Shown piece after piece: positions 35,831 to 45,499 of a stretch of DNA of 64,000 nt (positions within the stretch are counted from its first letter, which is position 1; every line of letters begins with the position of its first letter). The DNA is from Ceriagrion tenellum (taxonomy: Eukaryota; Arthropoda; Insecta; Odonata; Coenagrionidae): assembly GCA_963169105.1 (NCBI GenBank), contig OY720639.1, positions 120,487,117 to 120,551,116 of the forward strand, written 5' to 3'. The position numbers and the translations under genes are program-made. The notes below the pieces were generated by a model that saw only the letters and a list, made by a program, of their open reading frames with translations, did no database searches and was not told where the DNA came from.

Positions 35831-36837
35831 AATTAGAACGGGGGCAATTTTATGGCCACGCGTTCATGCACCTGCACAACTTTGGGTGTTCACACGCTGC
35901 AATTTTAATGGAGAAAGCGTTCATGCATCAACCCGCTCGGGGACACGCATCGTGCAAACACGGTTTAGACCGTATTTTACCGCAATTCCGTGGCCCCTAT
36001 GGAGTCCATTCGCTTTAGATGTAACTCAAAACAAACTGATAGAAAAAAAAATAGTAAGAATAAATGTGAACATGGCCTTCAGATTTTCCTTTAGGCGTAG
36101 TTTCCTTCGAATGAGAGGCGAAAAAGAACAAATATTTCAAAAAAGGCTATTTTTCCTACAAGAGACTAATAAGCCCACAGTTAAATGCATGAGTGAGATA
36201 TAATCCTTCCATAAAATGATGAGGCTAATACAAAAAGGATTGAAGATGATTTTGATTTCATTGGAATATTCCAGAAAATTCTATTCGAGTAAAGGGTTAT
36301 TTTCTATTATGTTTTTAAAATGTTTCGCTCGATGAACAACATGGATTTTCTACGTCATTTATACATACACGACTTTACTGAAAATATTCGTGCAAGTTCA
36401 TCAATTTGATTTGACTCGCAGGAATTAATGGCTGCCCTGAAAGAGATCACCATTCACTCAGGAGATTGATGATCGCGTTGCTTGTCGTTCTCCACAGCCC
36501 CGAGCGAAAGGATGATGTTGTTTTGATTGTTTCGTTTCCGTGGGAGAGAGGGGTAGACTCGATTTTTCCCGAGATCCTTCCAAGTTTCTTTATGCATTCA
36601 TTCCTAATGTGCCGACGATTTCTCCAATAGGATTAAACAAAACACGAACTCTTAGCGTCTCGACTTCTAGAATTGGCAGATCGGAAATAAAAGGCGGTCG
36701 CGGTTTTCGATAACTGCGGCCACGGCGAGGGGATTCTTATCGCGCACACCTGCAGTGTGACCTTTCTCCGTATCCCGGACCAAGGTTGCCAACTCTTGAA
36801 AGAGATGGTTTCAGGAGAAGTCCGCTCTGTGAGAGCG
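35831..36837. other. Non-coding stretch, no gene seen
   Basis: No splice-bounded open frame is supported. 36420-36830 is closer to neutral base composition and includes GC-rich words (GGTCGCGGTTTTCGATAACT), but carries no recognisable feature. Confidence 0.4.
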
Positions 36838-37235
36838 AGGAATTGAGGGAGATATAGTTAAGGTAATTATAGCGAGATTTTTCCCTAGTCATAACGGAGA
36901 CAATTTTCGAATTTACGCTTTAATTTCAGTAGCTATGGGAACCATGGAGTAAAAAACAGTTAATTAAAAAAAATAATGGCGCAACAATGAACTCGATTCC
37001 GAGTTCATTGTTGCTTATATATAAATATACGATTGAAATCCTCAGTATTGTTATCAATGTACGTCTTTGACTCGACCCATTCTTCAACGCGGTACATGTT
37101 TATAACTCCTTCAAATCGGAGGGCCTTGTGATCCTGAACACATTACTTCGGTGGCCCCATTATTTATTTAAAAAATAGTTAAGAAAACATACAAACTAAA
37201 GTTAACTTTTTGACGATATTGTAGTTTACCATCTT
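36838..37235 (+). repeat. Dispersed repeat family C (copy 4)
   Basis: It follows the reference order: TTTAATTTCAGTAGCTATG, AATAATGGCGCAACAATGAA, CAACGCGGTACATG, CCTTGTGATCC, TAGTTAAGAAAACATACA, TTTTGACGATAT. A perfect 15-bp hairpin (GCAACAATGAACTCG, loop ATTC, 36982-37015) replaces the simple GGTGCAATAATA of other copies. Confidence 0.6.
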
Positions 37236-37264
37236 GGTCTTTATTTCTTTGGCTCGTCTCGAAG

Positions 37265-37570
37265 CAAGGTCGTTCAATATCGATAGTGTTCTTCCTTCGA
37301 TACAGGCCTTCGCAAAGCAAACAAGTCCGCCATTAATGTTCTAATTTTATTGCGTTCTCTATAAGCATAGCATAGGATTTTCAACGATTTTGATGATTTT
37401 TCTGAGCATTTCTGTTCAGAATGATGGCTGGCGCCACATATTCGCAGATTTTCTTGGGTGTGCAATGGTGATAAATGCTCAGTAAGCACATTAATGGCGG
37501 CCATGTGGTGGAAATAGTTGCAAAGACGCATATCGATAGTGCTTCGGATATATCGAATCGAACGACCCGG
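37265..37570. mobile_element. DNA transposon relic, 9-bp target duplication (long form 1)
   Basis: Ends are CAAGGTCGTTCAATATCG and the complement of CGAATCGAACGACCCGG. The flanks GTCTCGAAG (37256-37264) and GCCTCGAAG (37571-37579) match at 8 of 9 positions, indicating a 9-bp target duplication. The interior matches 60086-60379 in the same orientation (GATGGCTGGCG(C/G)CACAT, GATTTTCTTGGGTGTG). No transposase frame is present. A 9-bp duplication points to Mutator-like or Merlin-like elements. Confidence 0.85.
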
Positions 37571-37743
37571 GCCTCGAAGAGGGCAGCTATGACAGCTGAT
37601 GACAGTTGACTGCCGCTGGCTGTTCTGACAACTCAGAAGCACCACGGCGCGGCGATCGTTGTCTAACGCCGACCATCGCTGCACATCGGAAGCACCCTAT
37701 ACAGTCGCATATCGAACGTAATCGCATTCCTCATTAAGGAGGG

Positions 37744-37812
37744 TTTACACATAGAAGTCACTTCCATGACAGTACCCGTGGAAATCACTTGGAAGTGACA
37801 CTACAATGTGTA
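37744..37812. repeat. Small inverted repeat
   Basis: TTTACACAT and GAAGTCACTTCCA at the left pair with TTGGAAGTGAC and ATGTGTAA at the right, with a loop of about 18 nt. It may be a foldback scrap; no flanking duplication was seen. Confidence 0.55.
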
Positions 37813-38876
37813 AGCAGGGACTTATATGGCAATAGTGGTCGATAGTAGTGGTAATTGACCGATGTTTGGACTTGCAAGGAAAATAGATTGGTTTCTATTT
37901 TGCCTGCAAGTAGCACATCGATTCTGCGATATCGATGCGATAAAATCGCTTAGCATCCGGTGGAATTTTGGTCACATGACACCTAACGGAGATTTAAATG
38001 TAAACAACGAATAACTTAGTAGGGGGAAGACTTATTGTTGATTATGTCAATTTGTATTTATTCATGAAAATATTTTAATTGATAAAGAACCATTAGGGAA
38101 GCGTCTTGACTTATCTCTTATTAGAAAATAAGTATTATTATCACAATGGACGCACTTGATTAGACGTAATAAGGCATATTTGTTGTAATTCATATCAATT
38201 CAATAAACCCACGAACGCCTATGGGACTCAAACAGCGATATACGAACGCCATTATTGCCAAATTTGAACGGTTTTCGTAATTACCACATTCATTGTTAAC
38301 TTCCGTCATCCATTTGTTTAGATAAAGCCGGAAATTATGTGAAAGCAGAACGATGCCCTGCTAGTGGCGATACGATTCGAAATATCGCTACCTCCATAGA
38401 AGTGAACTTAAATCTGTAAACTCACCTATACAGATATCGAAACATCGCAATGAGATTCAAGCATTACGCGCCCAAAACGACCATCGTAGGGGAAATGTCT
38501 ACAGCAGATCGCGCCCGGCAGTACCGCACAGTCACTGAATCACGTGTACCCATTCCTTTGCCACCAAACGGCACTCGTGAGGTTTGTCGTTTCTTCTTCT
38601 TCTCCCTTGTATATTTTTTGATTTTCTTTTTTCGAAAACCTCGAAGAGGTGTCACGGTGGGGCACGGTCGAAAAAGGGAAACTCGATACGATGCGGATGG
38701 GCGAACAAAAGAGAAAGGGGAAGGAGGAGAAAAAACAAACAAGACGAAGAGAAAAGAGGGATAAATCGACGAAAATGCGAGGAAAAAAAACAAAAAGTAA
38801 AGGAAGTGAGTGAAGCGAATAGTGAGAGGCGGGTGGTCTCCTTGAAGGACAGCCGAAGAACGAAATACATCCTTAC
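37813..38876. other. Non-coding stretch, no gene seen
   Basis: Nothing is supported. Both strands have an open frame around 38450-38790, but it rests on a purine-rich low-complexity run (GAGAAAGGGGAAGGAGGAGA), has no splice borders and no recognisable protein motif. Confidence 0.4.
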
Positions 38877-38953
38877 CAGGGTCGATTTATTCCATATGTT
38901 GCACCATCGATATCGACTCGAGAGGCGAAGAATCGAGATATCGAACGACCTTG
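38877..38953. mobile_element. 77-bp MITE with perfect 9-bp target duplication
   Basis: It starts CAGGGTCGATTTATTC and ends GAGATATCGAACGACCTTG. It is flanked by CATCCTTAC at 38868-38876 and 38954-38962, a perfect 9-bp duplication. It is closely similar to 60389-60460 and shares terminal repeats with the 300-bp forms at 37265 and 60086, so it is an extreme internal-deletion derivative or a relative. It is one of the smallest elements in the window. Confidence 0.9.
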
Positions 38954-39427
38954 CATCCTTACAACAATGAACACCATCTTCGAGGGAAGCCGGAAAGCTT
39001 CGGCGTCCTCCCGAGACATGATAGCATACAACTCTGTAGTCTGTAGAATTACACGATACTTGACCCAGCATAAATGGCCTAAAGAATGCTCTATCCGGTT
39101 TTTAATGTTTAGCATTGAATCAAGTATGATTTGTACAGTCCTAAAGGGTTTCACCCGATCATAGAGCTTGCACTTACGAGGAAGCGGTAAATTCGTTCTC
39201 ATCAAAGCAGTCTGCGGACAAATATAGACAATTTCCACTTCTAATTTCGAGTAAACATAAGAAACTTGTACAAAAAATATAAACTTGTAGTAAATTTATT
39301 TCCAACATATTCTTGATCAAATAACATGATCTGAAACAAAACTTAACGGAATGGTAAGGAAATTTAAAAATATAAAGTCATAACAGTGAATATAGTTGCA
39401 CGCAAAACTGACTGTTAATATCATTTA

Positions 39428-40330
39428 AATAGATGGAGAGGGTGCTTCCTATTGTGGCAAATACTGACAGATCCGTAGTCCGCCCGCCATATTTGTTAAC
39501 CCCGAATTTCCTTTAGCGCTTAAGGGGGTGACACACTAATTCAGCAATTTTCCTAGATTTTTCATCGATTACTTGCTATCAACGGGCATGTATGTACCTT
39601 AATATGCATCCACCTTGCATAATATTTTTTACTTATTTAATCGCGATTCTGGCGAAAAGTTTAGTAAAGTCGAATAGAAAATATAGCACTATTGGCCGGT
39701 TGCAAGAACCTTTAGCTATGGATACAATGGCTATGAGATCCATGGAGTTATGGACCTCATTAAAATTATCGGGTGTCAGGAACACATATTTCAGTTTCAT
39801 AACTTATCAACCAATAGTAAAATGCTTCGCATGCTTAATCTAATCTTCCGTTGTTAGAGAAAATTAATAGTGGCTCACCCTATGTGTAAATACTAATGCA
39901 CCTAATTATTATTCAGTCGGAGTAAACAAACTGTCCGTTCGTCTCAAAACAACTATTAAATCAAGTAATTTAAACTCCAAGCGGATCATCGCACGTCCGG
40001 CATCTTGGCTACTTACAAAGCTCACAACTACATTCCATAAGTTATGAAGCTATTTTTTAAACCAATACATTTACCAAATGTTTCTGAAGGCTTACTGAAT
40101 GGTTTCCGTGGCTTATGGGCCCCATAACTCAATGGAATACATGTGTGTCGTTCCTTCAACTGACCGTAAGTAGCCTAAACATGCTTCAAGAGGTACTTGC
40201 CTTACAACCGATAATTCATCCATTCCGTCGTACTATCTAAAGGAATGCAAGGAAAAAGCAGGGGTATCCAATGTCGTTGTTATTTCGGTTGCCAGGCAAC
40301 AGTTTGATGACGCAATGCCCTCTCCATCAT
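39428..40330 (-). mobile_element. Family A element, reverse copy, carrying a nested family B insertion
   Basis: Its left end GATGGAGAGGGTGCTT and following CGCCCGCCATATTTGTTAAC are the inverted form of the right end of the copy at 40711-41222 (GTTTGCAAAGATGGCGG, CAAGCGCCCTCTCCATCC). Its right end holds GTTGCCAGGCAAC and GATGACGCAATGCCCTCTCC. Family B sequence (39694-40165) splits it, so A was present before B. Without the insertion it is about 430 bp. Confidence 0.7.
39694..40165 (-). mobile_element. Terminal-inverted-repeat element, family B (copy 2)
   Basis: GGCCGGTTGCAAGAACC at the left is mirrored by the complement of GTTCCTTCAACTGACC at the right. The interior (GGAGTTATGGACCTCAT, TTTCATAACTTATCAA) matches the copy at 11402-11976 in the opposite orientation. 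It interrupts family A. No perfect target duplication was recognised. Confidence 0.65.
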
Positions 40331-40710
40331 CGTCAAGAGGTTGCAGAAGTTATGGATTGGAAACAGCTCCAGTTAAGTCATTCGCCAATGACTCTAATTC
40401 TTCGGATATCTTTGAGTGGCCCATTGCGCAACACAACCACTCGCCGTTTTCCCGATAAGCAAGGTGTTACTTATTTAAGAGGTCTACGATTAAGATAAAT
40501 CGCAAATGAAAATCCCTTCCCTTTGAAGAGGCGTCCGAAGAGATTTGTGTCTTCAGATTGTGATAACATCGCATTCCTACAATTCATTAATTCTTGCAGC
40601 GACGTCACAATTCATCCAGTTCAGGAAAAAAATTACAGTGACCACGTTGTCTTCGATGCAGCTGTCATACACTCACCCCGTCTAAGGGGGGGGATGTTTT
40701 TCAAACATTT

Positions 40711-41222
40711 AGGTAGGTGAATAGGGAATCACGTGATGACACTGTTTGTTACCTGACAACCGAAATAACAACCATATTGACAACAAAAATAACAACCATA
40801 TTGCCTGCTCTTTCCTTACTTTCCTATGGATAGCACGACGGAATGGACGAATTTTCGGATGTAAAGCAAGAATATCCACCATCTGTTCGAAATTAAAGGT
40901 AAGTAACTACTGAAACCTGTATTTGCTACTTATTACTATGGATTTTAATCTATTTTGCCATAGTTTTCACCGGGAATGTGGATCATTGTTAATTTAAATA
41001 AATAAACGAGACATGTAAAGGTTATCCATTGTGAAGAAGTAAATGCATGCTGATTTATTGTAAGTTTTGGCTGGAAAACATAGTAAAATTGCAAAATTAT
41101 ATTCTGAGCCCGCAATTGCTAAGGAAAATCGGGGTTTGCAAAGATGGCGGACTGACCACGCCCACGTCACAGTTTCTAGCATTGGTCAGGATAGCAAGCG
41201 CCCTCTCCATCCACCTCAATGG
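40711..41222 (+). mobile_element. Family A element with promoter-like ends (copy 2)
   Basis: The order is: GGTAGGTGAATAGGG, CCTGACAACCGAAATAACAA, a pyrimidine run, an ATG-led short frame (MDEFSDVKQEYPPSVRN), then AAAG|GTAAGT, a perfect donor consensus, an AT-rich middle, and the right end GCAAAGATGGCGG, CCACGCCC, GTCACAG, AAGCGCCCTCTCCATCCACC, CTCAATGG. The right terminal CCATTGAGGTGGATGGAGAG (read on minus) is the family's terminal repeat. It is non-autonomous and has no transposase. It resembles a captured promoter and first exon on a MITE-like vehicle. Confidence 0.6.
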
Positions 41223-42082
41223 TTTGAAACCACTCGCAATGATTCCGAACAAGTAATTCACGCTCGGAGCAGTCACATGGTACAGTGACGAAGGGTAGGA
41301 GATTTTGCTGTTTTCCTAAAACTCGTGAAAATCTCACAAAGCTCTCCAGATCGAGTTTTTCTCTCGGGGGAATATAACGTCAATGAAGTTGAATATTGCG
41401 ATTAGAGTCTCAATGAACGATATATCAGACAATAAGGTCCAGTCTGTCCGAATGGTTGAAACTCACCAAAATCTTCAACCGTTCGTTGTTGTATTACGTG
41501 ATTCCTTAGTACGAGCTTTGATTCACTCAGAGCGGTTTCAAACACAACCCCCCCAAGAGTTCATCACATGACATACTCTGAATAAACTAATAGTTTCTAT
41601 CAGCTTCATGCGTGTTCAGTATTGAGCGTGTTATTGCTTGATCAATTATTTATTTCGGTTCAGCTTTTCGATACGATTTTTTCGCGAGCCGTGATCGAAT
41701 TTATTGGTACGCAGAGGTAGCAACGACGCATGCGCTATCCCCACCGCGCACGTTGCGATGGCTCGCTAGATCGCCGGTTCCAGTACGCACGCAGCCACGC
41801 ATCAATGCTACTCTTTATTAAATCGGCGTCGATGTGCTTGTTGCAGTAACTGTGGTTTCCGAATTATACGATTTAGAGTTTCTCGCTGTTCCGCTTTCCT
41901 GAGCTGAGGAAAAGTTTCAATAGGAAAATGTCGAGTACTTTTATTCGAGCGATTAAAAAGTGTTCAATTATGCTATTACACTGGAAACAAATAAGCCCAC
42001 AATTTATAAAAAAATTTATCCCCATCAAACAAATGGAGCATATCCTAGAGTCGAAACCAAAACCGGGGCATTAATTTATGTA
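41223..42082. other. Non-coding stretch, no gene seen
   Basis: No supported feature. The base composition is mixed, and an open frame at 41383-41571 lacks any motif or splice context. Confidence 0.4.
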
Positions 42083-42176
42083 TATATATATATATATACA
42101 CACACGATGTGGATAGGCTATCCACATCGTGTATTCATCGCCGCATGGCTGACTCCAATCCATCAACGTATTTATA

Positions 42177-42240
<64 letters not shown>
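42083..42240. repeat. (TA)n microsatellites flanking a 31-bp hairpin
   Basis: TA runs at about 42080-42098 and 42172-42240 surround a near-perfect hairpin ACACGATGTGGATAG with complement CTATCCACATCGTGT (42102-42132, one-base loop). The long TA run directly abuts the MITE at 42249. Confidence 0.75.
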
Positions 42241-42243
<3 letters not shown>

Positions 42244-42248
42244 TTAAA

Positions 42249-42504
42249 ATATGAGGGCCCCAGAAGTCAAGGGGTCTAAGTAACAAAACCATTGTTTAGA
42301 GAAAACTTAAGTCAAAGTTGAAAATGTTTGATACAACCCACTAAGTGGTTAAGAGGCATTTCCCCAAATAGCATCACCTGTCAATAAAATCACTTGGATC
42401 CCTTTACCACCTAAAAGATTAATATTCTCACATCCCATTCCTGTACCTAACTTATTTTTTTCAAAAATGTCACTTAGACCCCTTGACTTCTGGGGTCCGC
42501 ATAT
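42249..42504 (-). mobile_element. MITE family with 30-bp terminal repeats (copy 2)
   Basis: It has the same ends as 30441-30666 (ATATGAGGGCCCCAGAAGTC and the complement of GACTTCTGGGGTCCGCATAT) and the interior is inverted relative to copy 1. It contains about 30 bp more (around TTGAAAATGTTTGATACAAC) than copy 1, so one of the two has an indel. It inserted next to a TA microsatellite. Confidence 0.88.
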
Positions 42505-42505
42505 A

Positions 42506-43057
42506 TAAAGCTACAAAACTGACTGACTGACTGACTCATGAAAACTCGTAGGGCATTTCCAAACGAGCTAGGTGGGTGAAATTTTCAGGGTAGAGTTAGA
42601 ATCATGTGTTGAGTTGGGAAAAAATCGAAAAAGTTAAAAAAGTCGATTAGGCTTTGATTTATTGCAATCGATAGCTTTACATGGGGTTGTATGGGAAAAA
42701 TTTTAGTGTGGAACCTTTTTCTTTCGTTCATTAAAATATGAAATAATTGAGCTACAAGACTGACTCTTTCACAAATATGAGGCTGAATGTTTAAAAAATA
42801 TTATTCTTGCAATCGATTCTTTCCTAACTACCGTAAAACTGATATTTTTAAACTTTTATTTGGGATTTTAGAAATTTTTTCACTTTCGTTTCTATGGATA
42901 TATTTCTCCATTGTCGCCGGGCCGAGTGTCGATTCGAGGTTTGGAACTCAGCGAGGTGGGCTAGTTTCAAGGGGAGGGTTAGAATTATTTGTCGATATTG
43001 TGTAAAAGTTAAAAAAATCGATTAGGCTTCGAGTTATTGCAATCGATAGCTTTACAT
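42506..43057 (+). repeat. Two-copy tandem repeat, period about 375 bp
   Basis: GATTAGGCTT(C/T)GA and TTATTGCAATCGATAGCTTTACAT occur at about 42640-42682 and 43018-43057. AGGTGGG(T/C) and GGTTAGAAT-like blocks precede each. The first unit opens with GACTGACTGACTGACTCATG, wording typical of abundant arthropod interspersed repeats. Confidence 0.6.
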
Positions 43058-43849
43058 ATATGAGTTAGGTACACGTGTGCATGTTATTTAGTCTTATTTA
43101 TACCATTTTTTGTGCTGCTAACCACTGCGTATAATATCTTTAACTTTTTCCTAACCTCTACCGTAGCTTTGATGTCCAATTTCAACCAACCAAGTTTCAT
43201 GATATTGTAGTTTTCATTACAATAACGGGCAGTCCATGTGTAAAATTGGAAGAGAAAAATTGAATAAGAAAATTAATATATTAAAAATCTCGATTCCGAT
43301 CGAACTTATATAGTAAAATTCTTCATGTGTGCTCTTATTAAGTATGCTGTCCTGAAATGAAATATCTAACGTAAAAGAGCGTCTTATATGCCGTCAAATG
43401 AGATTATGATGCTCTTCCAGTGGTTCCGCGTTCGTTTCGGTATACTGATTATAGTATTTTGTAAAGTCGTTTATAACCGGATGACATACAACATAACTTT
43501 GTATCAGAACAGTCTGGTATCCATACCTCATGAGGCGCGTATTTCAATTTCAAGAATTACACTTTTATTTGCTTGCATGTAGCACGCAGACTTGAGAGCT
43601 TTCATTTTTTTTCCTTTTTTAAAGAGTATCATCATATAACACTGCCCCCCCCCCCCCTGCTTGCAAATTGCAAGAACCCATTTACTCGATTTTCACTATA
43701 ACTAGACTGAAAATGGTAATGTAACAGCAAAAGTATTGTCTAACAAAGCTAAAATAAGAAATAAACAAGACTAATAAACAGGTGTAACTCATTCTGAAAA
43801 TAAAATTAATGGTTGAAGGCGTAACTTTGTGGAATATTTTCGCAGACCA
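43058..43849. other. Non-coding stretch, no gene seen
   Basis: AT-rich, with a C homopolymer run near 43645-43657. No supported gene or element. Confidence 0.4.
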
Positions 43850-44022
43850 GACGGAAAAATTTCTTAGTAAATTCCCCACTTAAAATTTTATTTCCGACCT
43901 GGGTTTCGACAGCACAGCAATCATTTTCACGGCCCTTTCACCTTGGAAATGACTGCTGTGAGTCGAAACCTAGGTCGGAAATAAAATTTTAAGCGTGGAA
44001 TTTACTGAGAAATTTTTTCGTC
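43850..44022. repeat. Penelope-like inverted repeat 1
   Basis: Arms of about 75 bp mirror each other: GACGGAAAAATTTCTTAGTA and AAAATTTTATTTCCGACCT at the left; AGGTCGGAAATAAAATTTTA and the complement at the right. The right arm reads ATGACTGCTGTGAGTCGAAAC, a short stem (GACT/AGTC) followed by GAAAC, as in a hammerhead stem II and GAAA. The CTGANGA half is decayed. The shared GGAAATAAAATTTT text links it to the inverted repeat at 44704. Confidence 0.6.
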
Positions 44023-44340
44023 GTGTCATTCTGAAAATATTACTGCGGTGATTTCGTGATATTTTGTAAAAGAGTTGAGAAAACATAGAAATTACACTCA
44101 GTTATTTTTTTTGACGAGATCTAGACGTAACACATTCCTCATTTGTTCATGTCTCTCTGATGTGCATACATGTACCATTTTCCATGTACAATGGATGGTA
44201 TTTCTATTGGCAAATTTTTGGGAAAGTAGTTCGGTAAGGGGTTGATATTTGGATATCTTTGGAGATATGAGTTATTTTTCTTTAAAACGAGAACAAATTT
44301 ATTGATTTCTAGGTGAAATGATATCAAGATCAAACCAACA
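44023..44340 (+). repeat. Dispersed repeat family C (copy 5, 3' part)
   Basis: It keeps ATTACTGCGGTGA, GTTGAGAAAACATA, TTTGACGAGATCTAG, ATGTCTCTCTGATGTGCATA, GGTAAGGGGTTGA and TTGATTTCTAGGTGAAATGA, in the order of the reference at 15480. It starts exactly where the Penelope-like inverted repeat ends, so that element probably inserted into or replaced its 5' part. Confidence 0.65.
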
Positions 44341-44434
44341 AAATAACATTTTCGCAAAATAGCACCAATTGGAATATTAAAGCATCACGTCGAGTATTCA
44401 TGGTGAAAATACCGACAGTGGCAAGTAAAATAGT

Positions 44435-45221
44435 CATCATCATCATTGGTAGTCTGCTGTTTAGCAGGTCTTCAGTAGTCTCTCCTCCAGATCTGTCTTG
44501 TGCCTTCCTCTTCATCCCCGCGTAGCCTGTCTCCTCTTCTATATCATCCTCGTTTTCCTTCTTCTTCTTCCTCGTTTACCCTTTCCTTCCAACATCCCTT
44601 CTAACACCTCCTTCATCAAACAATCTCTTTTCAATATATGTCCCGGCCAGTTTTGCTTCCTTGTTTTAATAGTCTTTATCAGTCCTCTACCTTCCCCCAC
44701 TCTAATGATTTCGTACTGTCTACAAAATTTTATATCCACCTCTTGCTACACGTGTTTCGACTGACTAGCAGTCATCATCAGGCAAGACAGTCTTGCCTGA
44801 TGATGACTGCTAGTCAGTCGAAACACGTGTAGCAAGAGGTGGAAATAAAATTTTGTAGACAGTACGAAATCATTTGAGCTTCATTACTCATTATGCTGTT
44901 CTACGATATCTCGCCTGAGAAAGTGGAGTTTATTCCCCCACTCTGGTCAATACCTTTTCATTTCTCATTCTGTCTGCCCAACTAATATTCAGCATTCTTC
45001 TCGTTTTCCACATCTCCAATGCCTCAATCCGTTTTATATCCTTTTTCTAAGCCGATTTTCAGCAAAAAAAATTTAACAAAGATTAAAGGTAGAATTGCAA
45101 TGGGCAGACACGCTTTTGTCAAATAGAAAAAGTTGTTGTGTGGCAAAATGGATGTTAGGCTTAGGAAAAGGTTGGAAAAGTGTTATGTTCGGAGCGTCTT
45201 ACTGACGGCTTTGAAAAAAGG
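44435..45221 (-). mobile_element. RTE-type LINE, 5'-inverted, with nested insertion
   Basis: The minus strand from 45055 to 44985 reads IEALEMWKTRRMLNISWADR, a typical RTE ORF2 C-terminal region. It resumes at 44692 with GRGLIKTIKTRKQNWPGHIL and a basic tail, then, after a frameshift, MKRKAQDR, and ends in a GATGATGATGA tail. The 5' part (45065-45221) is in the opposite orientation: the plus strand reads RIAMGRHAFVK and KKLLCGKMDVRLRKRLEKCY, which belongs upstream in the same protein. AAAATAGT at 44427-44434 and 45222-45229 is an 8-bp target duplication around the whole unit. This is the pattern of a twin-primed LINE insertion. It is pseudogenised by frameshifts and by the insertion at 44704-44932. 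Confidence 0.88.
44704..44932. mobile_element. Penelope-like palindromic insertion inside the LINE
   Basis: Perfect 12-bp duplications TTCCCCCACTCT (44692-44703 and 44933-44944) flank a 229-bp insert. Positions 44704-44874 form two 84-bp arms around a 3-nt centre (44788-44790) with one mismatch. Each arm reads outward CTGATGA (44797-44803), a GACTG/CAGTC stem, GAAAC (44820-44824), then GGAAATAAAATTTTGTAGA, a hammerhead-like core followed by AT-rich text. A non-palindromic tail of 58 bp follows. Penelope-like elements are known for inverted terminal repeats with hammerhead motifs and variable target duplications; this fits, though no Penelope protein is present. Confidence 0.8.
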
Positions 45222-45241
45222 AAAATAGTAGTGAGTCAAAA

Positions 45242-45499
45242 ATGAAATGATGAGCTACTTAGTTTTCCACAGAAGATTCATTGCGTTCTTACTAGCCGGG
45301 TTTCATCGCAGCGCGGCATCATCGGGTACAGACATAGTAAGACACATTGCTTAAATAGAAAAAAATGAGAGGGGGAGGAGGTAGTCTTCAGGTGACGGGT
45401 GAGAGGTTATTGTACCAGATAATGTCGCGCAGCGATGAAGCCTGGGTCGTAAGAACGTATAAAATCTTTTGTGGAAAACTAAGTAATTCATCATTTCAT
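45242..45499. repeat. Penelope-like inverted repeat 3
   Basis: Arms of about 77 bp at 45242-45318 and 45423-45499 mirror each other at roughly 85 percent by eye (ATGAAATGATGA, CTTAGTTTTCCACA, CGTTCTTAC, TTCATCGC). The centre is a unique spacer of about 100 bp. Read on the minus strand the left arm has GATGATGCCGCGCTGCG followed by ATGAAACC, the same stem-and-GAAAC layout as the insertion at 44704. No open frame is present. Confidence 0.65.

Noticed and set aside
38450..38970. Overlapping open frames on both strands
   Set aside because: They rest on purine-rich low-complexity sequence with no splice borders or motif.
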